Assembly (NCBI RefSeq): GCF_001544295.1
Contig: NZ_BCQF01000028.1
Coordinates: 1-33,692, forward strand
Length of the DNA stretch: 33,692 nt
DNA from: Enterococcus pseudoavium NBRC 100491
Lineage (GTDB): Bacteria > Bacillota > Bacilli > Lactobacillales > Enterococcaceae
Direction: 5' to 3'
Shown here: positions 7,035-15,487 of the stretch, one piece after another
How positions within the stretch are numbered: position 1 is the stretch's first letter
How the letters are laid out: every line of letters begins with the position of its first letter
Notes under the pieces: generated by a model
Told to the model about the DNA's origin: nothing
The model's database searches: none
The model's input: only the letters and a program-made list of their open reading frames with translations
Translations under genes and position numbers: made by a program

Positions 7035-7754
7035 ATGCGTACATTTAATCAAGCCGACTATTTGGATGATCAACTTTGGTCGCCCTTGTGGGAGCGTTAT
7101 TTGAAACAAGCGGTGCCCTTTGATCCGTTGAATACGAAGGAGATTTCCATGATCGTTCCGATTCCTGAGCAAACGGGTGTATTGATCTTTTCTGAAAAAA
7201 CGATTTACCATAGCGATGAGAACGGGCTGACTGTCTTAAAGCAATACTCTGCTGCCCACGGGTTTCCCCACTATAAGTTGGTCTGTACTTGTCTTAAAAC
7301 CCTGCCTTCGTTCGGTTCCTACAAATTCCCCTGGCTTTGCCTGCATTTTTCACTATTCCCTTTAGAAAATACCCAGCGGACCATCTGGATGAATCCCTTG
7401 AAGATTTCCCAGCTCCATTATGAAAATGACCGTTATTACGCGGAAATGCTCACCACACCAAATGTCGCACTGCCGATTTTGAAACGGAGTTTTTTCTTGC
7501 GCACCGAGCTCGCCTTGTATTCTTTGGCTTTGTTTCGCCACGATGTTTTGCGCTTCCACAAAAAAGCCGATACTCCTCTGGCTTATTTAGAGTTGCCGGA
7601 TACCTTCTTTGCGCGGCAGATCAGCCAACGGCATCGCCTTTCGCAGTTTTCCCATCGCATCGGTGAATTCACTAGTCAGTACAACCGGACCCATTTCCTG
7701 CATTATTATGACAAACTGGTCGACGATCCCCATAAGCTTGACTGGAACCGCTGA
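7035..7754 (+). CDS. ComK-like transcription factor
   Basis: Encodes 239 residues. The middle and C-terminal parts follow the ComK pattern: a beta-rich region, then FSLFPLENTQRTIWM (compare the FPT...CxWI block of ComK), then KISQLHYEND and LPILKRSFFLRTEL (compare LPISYNSF). In Bacillus, ComK activates DNA uptake genes. The match here is by eye and distant, and the GSSYxGR segment of Bacillus ComK is not conserved. GGAGGAG lies 8 bases before the ATG. The gene has a long AT-rich leader and stands alone. It could be another beta-rich regulator. Confidence 0.55.
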   Translation: MRTFNQADYLDDQLWSPLWERYLKQAVPFDPLNTKEISMIVPIPEQTGVLIFSEKTIYHSDENGLTVLKQYSAAHGFPHYKLVCTCLKTLPSFGSYKFPWLCLHFSLFPLENTQRTIWMNPLKISQLHYENDRYYAEMLTTPNVALPILKRSFFLRTELALYSLALFRHDVLRFHKKADTPLAYLELPDTFFARQISQRHRLSQFSHRIGEFTSQYNRTHFLHYYDKLVDDPHKLDWNR

Positions 7755-7989
7755 TCTTTTTGTAAGACTGATCAAAGACGAACGGGATCGACGTCAGGTA
7801 CGATAATCTTCGTTTCAAAAGCTGAGCCCTCTAGCGGTTAAGACCGGAATCTTTTTTATCTGCAGTGAAAAGCTTGACCATCTTTTTTCAAAATTTAGCG
7901 ACTCTCTTCCTGTGCTATCATTTTTGAATACTTTTTTTTAAAGGTATTGTATGATGGATACGAACTTTTACTATTAAGGAAGTGTTTGA

Positions 7990-9207
7990 ATGGATGGAGA
8001 AAAACAAAAGCAGCCTCAGCTGACCTCGGGATTGACTTTCTTGCTGGCCTTGACTTGTGGGGTTGTTGTCGCCAATATGTATTACATTCAACCGATCGGA
8101 ACGCAAATTGCTAAAACGTTCCACATCAGTACTGGATCAGTTGGGATTGTTACCATGTTGACTCAATTAGGCTACGCATTGGGGTTGCTCTTTTTAGTTC
8201 CGTTAGGGGATGTGATGGATCGGCGGAAGCTAATCATTCGCATGTCTGCCCTGTCTTCGATTTCCTTGCTGGCGGCTTTTTTGGCACCTAATTTCTTATT
8301 ATTTGCTTTGGCAGGCTTTTTGATCGGATTGCTTTCGATCGTCCCTCAAGTGATTATTCCCTATGGTGCCATGTTGGCAGGGCCAGCGAAGCGGGGACGT
8401 GTCATGGGAAAACTCCTCAGTGGTTTATTAGTCGGGATCTTATTGTCACGAACAGTCTCTGGGCTGATCGCCAGTGTCGTTGATTGGAAATACATCTATG
8501 TCTTGGCATTGGTAGTGATTGCGTTATTGACCCTCATTTTGCAGGTCAAGATGCCTAAAAACAGTCAGCCGCTCAATCAGCAAAATTATTCCTATTTAAC
8601 AACGCTTAAAAGCATCCCCCATTTAGTTGCGAGTCAGCGAGAATTACGGGAAGCTTCCATCAATGGTTTCTTCATGTTTGGGACCTTTTCGATTTTTTGG
8701 TCGACCTTGATTTTTTATCTCAGTAGTCCGGCCTACCATTGGGGGACACGAGAAGCTGGGATTTTAGCAATTTTTGGGCTGGCTGGAGCGGTCGCCGCTC
8801 CCATCGTCGGTCGCTTAGCCGATGATTATTCCGAACGAAACATTGTTTTGATGGGCCTTTTGATGCAGACGGCGAGTTTCATCTTGCTCCTTTTCCTAGG
8901 AAGCCATCTAGTTGCGCTGATTGGGGCGATTGTTTTATTAGACGTCGGCAATCAGTTTGGGCAAGTCTCCAATCAAACCCGGGTCCAAGCGTTAAGTGAG
9001 ACCGCCAGCAACCGCAACAACACCGTATTTATGTTTTCGTATTTCATCGGTGGCTCCTTAGGCTCTTTAGTCGGGAGTTTGATGTGGCAACACCATGGCT
9101 GGATCGGTGTCACCTTGGCCGGTCTTTTATTCCAATTACTGGCTTATGGCTGTCATTTTTTGCTTTTTTCTTCGAGGAAAAATTTGCACAACGGAAATAA
9201 CGATTAA
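7990..9207 (+). CDS. MFS transporter, 12 membrane segments
   Basis: Encodes 405 residues, an inner-membrane secondary transporter and probable drug or metabolite exporter using the proton gradient. Twelve hydrophobic segments are visible. The MFS loop 2-3 signature is GDVMDRRKLI near residue 78 and its counterpart GRLADDYSERN is in the second half. MYYIQP in the first helix and the overall layout resemble the YgaY/AraJ-like group. AAGGAAG lies 8 bases before the ATG. It is followed by its own terminator. The substrate cannot be predicted. Confidence 0.9.
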   Translation: MDGEKQKQPQLTSGLTFLLALTCGVVVANMYYIQPIGTQIAKTFHISTGSVGIVTMLTQLGYALGLLFLVPLGDVMDRRKLIIRMSALSSISLLAAFLAPNFLLFALAGFLIGLLSIVPQVIIPYGAMLAGPAKRGRVMGKLLSGLLVGILLSRTVSGLIASVVDWKYIYVLALVVIALLTLILQVKMPKNSQPLNQQNYSYLTTLKSIPHLVASQRELREASINGFFMFGTFSIFWSTLIFYLSSPAYHWGTREAGILAIFGLAGAVAAPIVGRLADDYSERNIVLMGLLMQTASFILLLFLGSHLVALIGAIVLLDVGNQFGQVSNQTRVQALSETASNRNNTVFMFSYFIGGSLGSLVGSLMWQHHGWIGVTLAGLLFQLLAYGCHFLLFSSRKNLHNGNND

Positions 9208-9224
9208 CCTGCTCCATTCAATCT

Positions 9225-9263
9225 AAAAGCCTCGCTAAGTAAGATACTTAGCGAGGCTTTTTT
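9225..9263. terminator. Bidirectional terminator
   Basis: AAAAGCCTCGCTAAGT (9225-9240) pairs with 9246-9261, a 16-bp perfect stem with a 5-base loop and T-runs both ways. It separates the convergent MFS and thioesterase genes. Confidence 0.93.
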
Positions 9264-9265
9264 GG

Positions 9266-9814
9266 TTAGTCGCCGGTCCCTTCATCCGACCAAGGCAGAT
9301 CGGTTGAGAGCAAGGCCGCAAACTTTTTGTAATCGTCGCGTTCTTTTAAACGATGGTCGCGGCGTTTTTCATAGCCGTCGCAGACCATTTTTTCCTCAGC
9401 GGTTTCGGGGATCACTTGGGGAACCGTGAAAGTTTGTTCTTCATTCATATGAGAAGGTACCGCTACAAAGGTGGTAAAACAGGTCGCGGCTAAATAACGC
9501 TCGCCGGTGGTCAGATCCTCACCGATGACTTTGACAAAGACTTCCATCGACTTATGATGACTGCCGGAAACGTAACATTTCACACAGACGGAATGATTGG
9601 CATGGAGCGGGTGTAAAAAATTCAAATTATCTAACGACGCCGTCACGGCTCCCCGCCGACAATGGCGTGAAATCGAGATCGAAGCGGCATCATCGATCAA
9701 GGTCATCAGCTTGCCGCCAAATAAATAGCCGAAAGGGTTTAAATCAAAGGGAAAAATCCGGTGGGTCTGAATCACACGGGATTCACGACAAGTTCGTGCT
9801 TGTACTTCAGTCAA
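9266..9814 (-). CDS. Hotdog-fold acyl-CoA thioesterase
   Basis: Encodes 182 residues and is predicted to hydrolyse acyl-CoA to free acid and CoA. The hotdog helix and active-site region read NPFGYLFGGKLMTLIDDAA (about residues 26-44, with the Asp pair typical of YciA/BFIT-type enzymes), followed by strands ASLDNLNFLHPLH and VCVKCYVSGSHHKSMEVFV. The start is TTG with a weak AAAGAG site about 10 bases upstream; no in-frame ATG precedes residue 37, so TTG is likely. A polar C-terminal extension of about 50 residues follows the hotdog domain. Confidence 0.9.
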   Translation of the reverse strand: MTEVQARTCRESRVIQTHRIFPFDLNPFGYLFGGKLMTLIDDAASISISRHCRRGAVTASLDNLNFLHPLHANHSVCVKCYVSGSHHKSMEVFVKVIGEDLTTGERYLAATCFTTFVAVPSHMNEEQTFTVPQVIPETAEEKMVCDGYEKRRDHRLKERDDYKKFAALLSTDLPWSDEGTGD

Positions 9815-10039
9815 AAAAATCCACTCTTTCTATCAATCATTTTCTAGCTTCTCAATTATCCCATCTTCTCCGCTTTTTTTCAAAAAATCTGAAAAGTATA
9901 CAGTTTCCCAGACATTCGGTATACTGTTTTTATAACCTATTGTAGTCAAGGTCGGCTTTTCTTCGATGTTCTTTCGTCTTAGACCGCCCGCTTCGATGCT
10001 AAGCTTTGCAAAATCCATTCATCCAAGGAGGTTGAAGCA

Positions 10040-11212
10040 ATGGAAAAAGAAAAACCCTCAAAACTGATTCAGTTTTTTGGCGGTAAAACGTCCTACTACT
10101 TGCTCGGACTGATTATTTTAAGTGCTTTAGCAATCTATTTATTGAATACGGTCTCTTTTATCTTCCGACCCCTCGTAGTGCTCATCAGCACGGTCTTGCC
10201 ACCGATGATCTTTGCGTTGTTACTGTATTATTTACTGAATCCGGTGGTCAATTTTTTAAGTAAAAAAGGGCTTTCCCGCACCGTAAGCATCATCTTGACC
10301 TATGTCGTGATCTTCGGTCTGCTGTTTTTTGGCGGAACTCGCTTAGTCCCTGTGATCCAAGACCAAGCGCAGGAATTGATCAAGCAATTTCCTAAGTATC
10401 TCGATGATTTCCAAAACAGTCTCAAAAAATTCTTAGATGCCACCCCCTTTGCCGATTCATCCGACCAAACACTGGACTCCCTCGATAAATTGGCCAAAGA
10501 GGCGCTGAGCTATCTCGGGAATAATTGGCAAGACGGGGCCAAAGGCTTAGGGACTATTTTCTCGGCGGTTTCCAGTACGGCCATCACTTTATTTACCGGT
10601 CCGATCATCGCCTTTTTCTTGATCCAAAGTCCCCACAAACTGTATAACGCCGTGATGGAATTGATCCCGCCGCGCTTTCGCAAGGATTCCAGCGCGCTGA
10701 TCAAGATCGCCAATCAACAATTAGGCGCCTTTTTAAAAGGACAAGTCATCGCTTCGCTTTTGTTAGGCTTGATCTATTGGGTCGTCTTCTTATTATTGGG
10801 ACTGCAATTTGCAACGGTGATCGCCTTAGCCGCCGGAATCTTGAGTATCATTCCTTACATTGGCTCGTTTCTGGCCTTCTTACCAGGCTTATTCATCGCC
10901 TTTCAGGCTTCCACTTTCATGGTTGTCAAATTCGTGATTGCCTGGTTCGTGGTGCAATTGCTCCACGGCGACCTCGTCGTTCCTCGGGTCATGGGGGATC
11001 GCTTGAAGATTCATCCCATCACCATCTTAGTGGTGTTACTAGTGATGGGAGATTTGTTGGGCTTAGTCGGGGTGATCTTTGGAATCCCGATCTACTCAAT
11101 GATCAAACTCTGCGTCGTCTTTACTTTCCGCAAATTCAAACAACGCTACAATAAATACTTTGCCGACGAAGGCGCGTATCGCAACACCGGCTTTTCCGAA
11201 GAAGATTATTAA
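10040..11212 (+). CDS. AI-2E family transporter (PerM-like membrane protein)
   Basis: Encodes 390 residues. Family features: paired N-terminal helices, then a large outside-facing helical domain (about residues 100-170, DQAQELIKQFPKYLDDFQN), then five or more hydrophobic segments with FFLIQSP, GQVIASLLLG, YIGSFLAFLPG and the C-terminal HPITILVVLLVMGDLLG. Some members export AI-2, but most are uncharacterised and sodium/proton antiport has been reported for others, so the substrate is open. Start ATG with AAGGAGG upstream. Transcribed alone. Confidence 0.92.
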   Translation: MEKEKPSKLIQFFGGKTSYYLLGLIILSALAIYLLNTVSFIFRPLVVLISTVLPPMIFALLLYYLLNPVVNFLSKKGLSRTVSIILTYVVIFGLLFFGGTRLVPVIQDQAQELIKQFPKYLDDFQNSLKKFLDATPFADSSDQTLDSLDKLAKEALSYLGNNWQDGAKGLGTIFSAVSSTAITLFTGPIIAFFLIQSPHKLYNAVMELIPPRFRKDSSALIKIANQQLGAFLKGQVIASLLLGLIYWVVFLLLGLQFATVIALAAGILSIIPYIGSFLAFLPGLFIAFQASTFMVVKFVIAWFVVQLLHGDLVVPRVMGDRLKIHPITILVVLLVMGDLLGLVGVIFGIPIYSMIKLCVVFTFRKFKQRYNKYFADEGAYRNTGFSEEDY

Positions 11213-11301
11213 AAAAAGTTCAAGCTCAACGCTGAAAGTCTCGTCAAGGGTTCGCTTAGCAACCTTTGGCGGACACTCACGCTGGAGCTTGAACTTTTTT
11301 T
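11211..11301. terminator. Long bidirectional terminator with structured loop
   Basis: A perfect 17-bp stem (11211-11227 with 11285-11301, core GTTCAAGCTC) encloses a 57-base loop that is itself able to fold: AAGGGTT near 11256 pairs with AACCTTT near 11271. The stop codon of the AI-2E-family gene touches the stem. It separates two convergent genes. The unusually long loop is atypical for an intrinsic terminator. Confidence 0.85.
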
Positions 11302-11314
11302 GTGGATATAACGA

Positions 11315-12085
11315 TTAACTCCGCAGTCCTCTGCCGCGACTAATCAAATAGTAGCAAGCAAAATACAGCCCGGCTGTAAACAGCACCAAAACACTGAGGG
11401 ATACCGCTAACGGAACATCGGTCTTCCCTAAAAAGCCGTATCTAAATCCGGAGATCATGTAGACGATCGGATTGATTTTCGAAACGCCTTGCCAAAAGGG
11501 TGGCAACATCGAGATCGCATAGAAGACCCCGCCTAAATAAGTCAAAGGCTGCAGAATAAAAGTCGGAACGATCGAGACATCATCATAAGACTGGGCAAAG
11601 ACGCCGTTGATCAGACCCGCCAGCGAAAACAAAATCGCGGTCAACAACAAGGTCAAAATAATGATTCCCCACGAATGAACATTCAGCGGGACGAAAAACA
11701 GCGATACGATCGTGACCAAGCCGCCGACTAACGTACTGCGGCCGACACCACCGATCACAAAGCCCCAAATGATGATATGAGCTGGGACCGGGGCGACCAA
11801 TAATTCCTCAATATTTTTTTGCAGTTTTTGCGAAAAGAAAGAAGACGAGACATTGGCATAAGAACTGGTGATGGCCGACATCATAATCAGTCCGGGAACG
11901 ATAAATTCAATGTAAGAAAAACCGCCCATATCACCGATCCGACCGCCGATCATTTTTCCAAAAATAATGAAATACAACGAGGTCGTGATCACTGGCGGCA
12001 CTAAGGTCTGGACCCAGATCCGCAAGTAGCGATTCGTTTCTTTGGCCGCCAAACTTTTTAAGGCCGTAAAATATAGACTAAACAT
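11315..12085 (-). CDS. ABC-2 type exporter permease
   Basis: Encodes 256 residues. Membrane subunit with six hydrophobic segments of the ABC-2 (YadH/DrrB) type. It has the family motif region EELLVAPVP (about residue 92) between segments 2 and 3, and FGKMIGG in the first loop. It partners the ATPase encoded just upstream; the two reading frames overlap by 8 bp, indicating translational coupling. The substrate is unknown: YadGH, DrrAB and similar systems export drugs, lipids or polysaccharides. The ArsR regulator of the operon hints at a response to a metal, thiol or similar stress. Confidence 0.93.
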   Translation of the reverse strand: MFSLYFTALKSLAAKETNRYLRIWVQTLVPPVITTSLYFIIFGKMIGGRIGDMGGFSYIEFIVPGLIMMSAITSSYANVSSSFFSQKLQKNIEELLVAPVPAHIIIWGFVIGGVGRSTLVGGLVTIVSLFFVPLNVHSWGIIILTLLLTAILFSLAGLINGVFAQSYDDVSIVPTFILQPLTYLGGVFYAISMLPPFWQGVSKINPIVYMISGFRYGFLGKTDVPLAVSLSVLVLFTAGLYFACYYLISRGRGLRS

Positions 12086-13013
12086 GAGCTTCCTCCGATC
12101 GTTTCTTTTCTTCGGTGATTTTCAAAAAGAGCTCTTCCAAGCGATTCGATTTATTACGCATCGATAAGACTTTGACGCCTTGCTCACTCAACTGTTGGAA
12201 AATCTCATTGACCCCTTGTTGCCGCTCGACTTCTACCGCTAGCGTCAACTCATCTTCTAGCGTGGAGCGATAGCCAGCGATTTGGGGCGCATCTTGGTAA
12301 GGAGCCAAATCGAAGATAAAGGTTTCAAATTGCAATTTTGATAGCAGTGTTTTCATACTCGTGTTTTCAATCAATTCTCCAGCTTGGATGATCCCAATAT
12401 TGCGACACAACATCTCCGCTTCTTCCAGATAATGGGTGGTTAAGATAATCGTCGTCCCATTTTCATTCAATTCTTTTAAAAAGCCCCACATCTCGCGGCG
12501 CAGTTCGATATCGACGCCGGCCGTTGGCTCATCTAAGATCAACAAGCGCGGTTCGTGCATCAAGGCCCGGGCGATCATCAGCCGGCGCTTCATCCCGCCG
12601 GAAAGCATCCGTGCACGCTCGTGCCGTTTCTCCCATAAATTGGATTGCTTCAAATATTTCTCGCTCCGCTTGAGGGCTTCTTTGCGGGGAACTCCGTAAT
12701 AACCCGCTTGGTTCACGACGATCTGCTGAACCGTTTCGAAGGGATTGAAATTGAATTCTTGCGGAACCAAACCAATCTGTTGTTTGGCCTTATCCAGATC
12801 CGTATCCAAATCGTAATCAAATACTTTGACCTTGCCGCTAGTTTTATTGACAAGTGACGTGATGATGCCGATGGTCGTGGACTTGCCAGCACCATTGGGA
12901 CCTAACAGCGCATAAAAATCCCCGGTTTCAACAGTCAGGTCGATGCCTCGCAAGGCTTCTACTCCTGAGCCATATACTTTCTTTAAAGCTTGTAACTCTA
13001 ATGCATAAGTCAT
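12078..13013 (-). CDS. ABC exporter ATP-binding protein
   Basis: Encodes 311 residues. It has a complete nucleotide-binding domain: Walker A GPNGAGKST (38-46), signature LSGG (137-140), Walker B LLILDEP (157-163) and the switch region TTHYLEEAE. About 80 residues of C-terminal domain follow, as in the YadG/CcmA group. It starts directly after the arsR stop with a GAAAGGAAC site, so the three genes form one operon. Confidence 0.95.
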   Translation of the reverse strand: MTYALELQALKKVYGSGVEALRGIDLTVETGDFYALLGPNGAGKSTTIGIITSLVNKTSGKVKVFDYDLDTDLDKAKQQIGLVPQEFNFNPFETVQQIVVNQAGYYGVPRKEALKRSEKYLKQSNLWEKRHERARMLSGGMKRRLMIARALMHEPRLLILDEPTAGVDIELRREMWGFLKELNENGTTIILTTHYLEEAEMLCRNIGIIQAGELIENTSMKTLLSKLQFETFIFDLAPYQDAPQIAGYRSTLEDELTLAVEVERQQGVNEIFQQLSEQGVKVLSMRNKSNRLEELFLKITEEKKRSEEAHV

Positions 13014-13337
13014 TTATCTGTTCCTTTCATCCGTCTCAGACGTTTTTTTACTGCTAGCTTGGGCCGGTGCCAAGAATAATTGCCCAATCGATTCCATAAA
13101 CTCCGTGACAAAACTTTCCGTGAGTTGATAATGATGCCACGTCCCTTCCTTGGTCACCTCCACGATCCCCGCTTTTTCGAGAACTTTCATGTGATGGGAT
13201 AAGGTGGGCTGAGTGAAGGCAAAATGATCTAAGAGATGACAGGCACATAAGCTGCCCCCCGACAACAAATCAATAATCTTTAGCCGGTTTGGATCAGCCA
13301 GTGCCTTTAAGACCCCTGCCAGTTCCTCATAATCCAT
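13014..13337 (-). CDS. ArsR family repressor
   Basis: Encodes 107 residues with the winged helix-turn-helix TQPTLSHHMKVLEKAGIV. Before it lies SLCACHLLDHF, with C31 and C33 at the place of the classic ELCVCDL metal/metalloid site of ArsR. A thiol or arsenite/antimonite sensor role is therefore possible, although no arsenic genes are nearby. It leads the operon with the two ABC genes and has a matching operator at its own promoter. The C-terminal tail is short and polar. GGAGGAAAG lies before the ATG. Confidence 0.93.
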   Translation of the reverse strand: MDYEELAGVLKALADPNRLKIIDLLSGGSLCACHLLDHFAFTQPTLSHHMKVLEKAGIVEVTKEGTWHHYQLTESFVTEFMESIGQLFLAPAQASSKKTSETDERNR

Positions 13338-13350
13338 TCACTTTCCTCCT

Positions 13351-13402
13351 TTAGATAGATAACCATCTATCTAAAGATAGACAACCCCCGCAAACTTGTC
13401 AA
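13351..13402 (-). promoter_or_regulatory. ArsR promoter and operator
   Basis: On the minus strand TTGACA (13402-13397) is followed after 17 bases by TATCTT (13379-13374). A perfect 10-bp inverted repeat, TTAGATAGAT at 13351-13360 and ATCTATCTAA at 13365-13374 with a 4-base spacer, touches the -10. A further AGATAG lies at 13375-13380. Binding here would block the arsR-ABC operon. Confidence 0.9.
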
Positions 13403-13446
13403 ACGTTTCTGACTTTTTTTGTACATAAAGACTTTGTGACGAGACA

Positions 13447-13609
13447 AAAAAGGAGTTGTGACAAAAAGCTTGTCACAACTCCTTTTTCCGAATAAACGGT
13501 GTTCCAAAAGTAGCTTCTTCGGAAATAAGCCGAAATTTTACAAAAATTTGAAAAGCAATTTTCGGAAATTCCTTCTTATTTCTTGAAGCTGCCCACTTTT
13601 GTCACAACC
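13447..13609 (-). repeat. Intergenic repeat element, copy B (MITE-like)
   Basis: About 160 bp, the inverted counterpart of 1790-1949. Read on the minus strand it begins GGTTGTGACAAAAGTGGG at 13609 and ends in the hairpin 13447-13463 pairing with 13471-13487. Sequence identity to copy A is very high in the middle, and the hairpin differs by two compensated base-pair changes. The T-runs make the hairpin a plausible bidirectional terminator. The right end, read inward, is GGAGTTGTGACAAAA, which mirrors the left end. Confidence 0.88.
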
Positions 13610-13641
13610 TCTTATTTTATTAACCATTCTGTGCCAACTTA

Positions 13642-14277
13642 TTATAAATAAATCGAAAAGAACATCAACAGCGCGCCTAACATCACGAATAAATGCCAGA
13701 CAACGTGCATATAGCGGCGATTTTTCATACTATAAAAGACCGAACCAACGGTATAAGCCAACCCGCCGCCGACTAATAGCAGTAAGCCTTTCAGCCCCAC
13801 GCTGTGATACAAGCTAGGTAAAGCGATCACGACCGCCCACCCCATCACGTTGTAAACGATCGTTGACAGTTTCGAGACCGTCTTGACCTTACTTAAAGTC
13901 AAACTTTTATAAACAATCCCTACGATCGCCGCCAGCCAAATAATGCTTAAGAGAACGATCCCGATCGTCCCTTTGATATACAGCAGACAATACGGCGTAT
14001 AGGTTCCGGCAATCAGCAGATAGATCGAACAGTGATCAAAGACTTGGAAAACTTTTTTGGCCTTTGTGAAAATCAAACTGTGAAACAAGGTCGATGCTGA
14101 AAATAATAATAACAGTGAGACACCATAGACAATAAACGAGACATAATCCAGCCAACTATCGGCCTTTCTCAGCAAAAAAACAAAGCCAACAATACTCAAG
14201 ATTACCCCAATCCCATGGGTCACTGCATTCAACACTTCATTTGTGATCAAATACTTACGGTTAAATTGTGTTTCCAT
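13642..14277 (-). CDS. Hemolysin III family membrane protein
   Basis: Encodes 211 residues with seven hydrophobic segments. Family motifs: EVLNAVTHGIG (residues 13-23), STLFHSL (about 62-68), FDHCSIYLLIAGTYTP (about 80-95) and a C-terminal HVVWHLFV. The conserved Ser/His/Asp/His residues are those of the PAQR/hemolysin III superfamily, thought to bind zinc. It is often annotated hlyIII or trhA and is linked to membrane energetics; no haemolytic role is implied. The ATG has AGGTGG upstream. Confidence 0.93.
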   Translation of the reverse strand: METQFNRKYLITNEVLNAVTHGIGVILSIVGFVFLLRKADSWLDYVSFIVYGVSLLLLFSASTLFHSLIFTKAKKVFQVFDHCSIYLLIAGTYTPYCLLYIKGTIGIVLLSIIWLAAIVGIVYKSLTLSKVKTVSKLSTIVYNVMGWAVVIALPSLYHSVGLKGLLLLVGGGLAYTVGSVFYSMKNRRYMHVVWHLFVMLGALLMFFSIYL

Positions 14278-14309
14278 TTAGTTGCCACCTCGAATTATTT
14301 ATTAAAGAC

Positions 14310-14338
14310 ACTATATCATGATTATAAAAATAATTCAA
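14310..14338 (-). promoter_or_regulatory. Promoter of the hemolysin III family gene
   Basis: On the minus strand TTGAAT (14338-14333) and TATAGT (14315-14310) are separated by 17 bases. The start codon is 32 bases beyond. Confidence 0.75.
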
Positions 14339-14365
14339 ACTGGTTTCTAAAACTAGATGTTAACA

Positions 14366-14653
14366 TCAGCCTAAAAAAACCCCTTGATCCACCAGCCGAT
14401 AACCGAAAATCAACTGCTCCTCCACAAAGATTTCAGCGTCTTTCGCTTCATTTAACACGTGAATCAGCTGATTCAGCGTCAAGACTTGCTGCGGCGCTTT
14501 CGTTAAAATGACTCTATTTTCACTTACCGTGACGGCTAAATGATTGGTGAGCTGCTCGCCGGCCTTGACATAAACGTACTGATAGGATGACAATTTTTTC
14601 AACTCTCCCGTGGCATCGACTTGAATGGCTGTCAATAAATCTTTCCCTCGCAT
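14366..14653 (-). CDS. Hypothetical protein, 95 residues
   Basis: Unrecognised. It is a small soluble protein with alternating beta and alpha segments (SYQYVYVKAGEQLTNHLAVTV, then VLTLNQLIHVLNE). The start ATG has a GGGGAAG site 4-5 bases upstream. It lies between the metI terminator and the hemolysin III gene, separated from the latter by its own promoter. Confidence 0.65.
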   Translation of the reverse strand: MRGKDLLTAIQVDATGELKKLSSYQYVYVKAGEQLTNHLAVTVSENRVILTKAPQQVLTLNQLIHVLNEAKDAEIFVEEQLIFGYRLVDQGVFLG

Positions 14654-14696
14654 ATTCTTCCCCGCTTACTCCGTTATTTCCTTTATTATAGCAAAA

Positions 14697-14745
14697 AAAC
14701 AAGCGTTGAATCGGAATGCCACACTCCCCGATTCAACGCTTGTTT
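14697..14745 (-). terminator. Terminator of the metQNI operon
   Basis: AAACAAGCGTTGAATCGG (14697-14714) pairs perfectly with 14728-14745. The stop codon of metI lies inside the downstream edge of the stem. Confidence 0.9.
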
Positions 14746-15406
14746 ACCCCCGATCCAAACTTTTCGCGATCGTATTTCCCAGTGATTGCACGATTTGGAC
14801 CAAGACGATCAATAAAATAATCGTCGTATACATCACCGCCGGCTCATTGCGCAAAAAACCATACTGATAAGCAATACTCCCTAAGCCGCCAGCGCCGACT
14901 AACCCAGCCATCGCGGTCGCACCGATCAAACCAATCAGCGCGATCGTTAAGCCGCGGATGATTCCGCCCCGCGCTTCTCTTAATAACACGCTGCGGATAA
15001 TATGGAAATGACTGATCCCCATCGCTTGATAGGCCTCGATCACCCCACTATCGACTTCCAGCAGAGATGTTTCGACTAAGCGCGCTAAATACGGTGCCGT
15101 ATAAATGATCAAAGGCAACAGCACCCCTTGCACGCCAATCGTCGTGCCCATGATCAATTTCGTCAACGGTAAGATCAAGAACAACAAAATAATAAAGGGC
15201 AGTGAGCGCAGGACGTTGATCACACTATTTAAAATCGAATAGATCAGCGGATTGCTGTTGAGACCGCCGGGACGTGTGATGACTAATAAAACGCCCAACG
15301 GAATACCAATCAAAATCGATAGCGCAAGTGCGACCAAAACCATTACCAGTGTTTGGCCTAGTCCCTCGATTACGACACCACCCCACTGATTCCAAAACTC
15401 TCCCAT
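14744..15406 (-). CDS. metI: Methionine ABC transporter permease
   Basis: Encodes 220 residues and five hydrophobic segments. It has the ABC permease EAA motif (EAYQAMGISHFHIIRSVLL) and NVLRSLPFIILLF, typical of MetI. The ATG at 15406 is chosen because AGGAGG lies 8 bases upstream; a longer in-frame version from 15481 has no site. It is the last gene of metQ-metN-metI, 81 bp after metN. Confidence 0.95.
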   Translation of the reverse strand: MGEFWNQWGGVVIEGLGQTLVMVLVALALSILIGIPLGVLLVITRPGGLNSNPLIYSILNSVINVLRSLPFIILLFLILPLTKLIMGTTIGVQGVLLPLIIYTAPYLARLVETSLLEVDSGVIEAYQAMGISHFHIIRSVLLREARGGIIRGLTIALIGLIGATAMAGLVGAGGLGSIAYQYGFLRNEPAVMYTTIILLIVLVQIVQSLGNTIAKSLDRG

Positions 15407-15487
15407 GAAATAACCTCCTGTTAAATAAGTAAATAAGTTCTTCTTTTTAAGTAAAGTATTGCTAACCGCTCCGAATGACACTACTAG

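Noticed and set aside
9890-9935. Two GTATAC-centred sequences near the thioesterase promoter
   Set aside because: They look like iteron variants or a paired operator, but only two copies occur, without the AAAGT/ACTTT flanks, and GTATAC is a common short palindrome.
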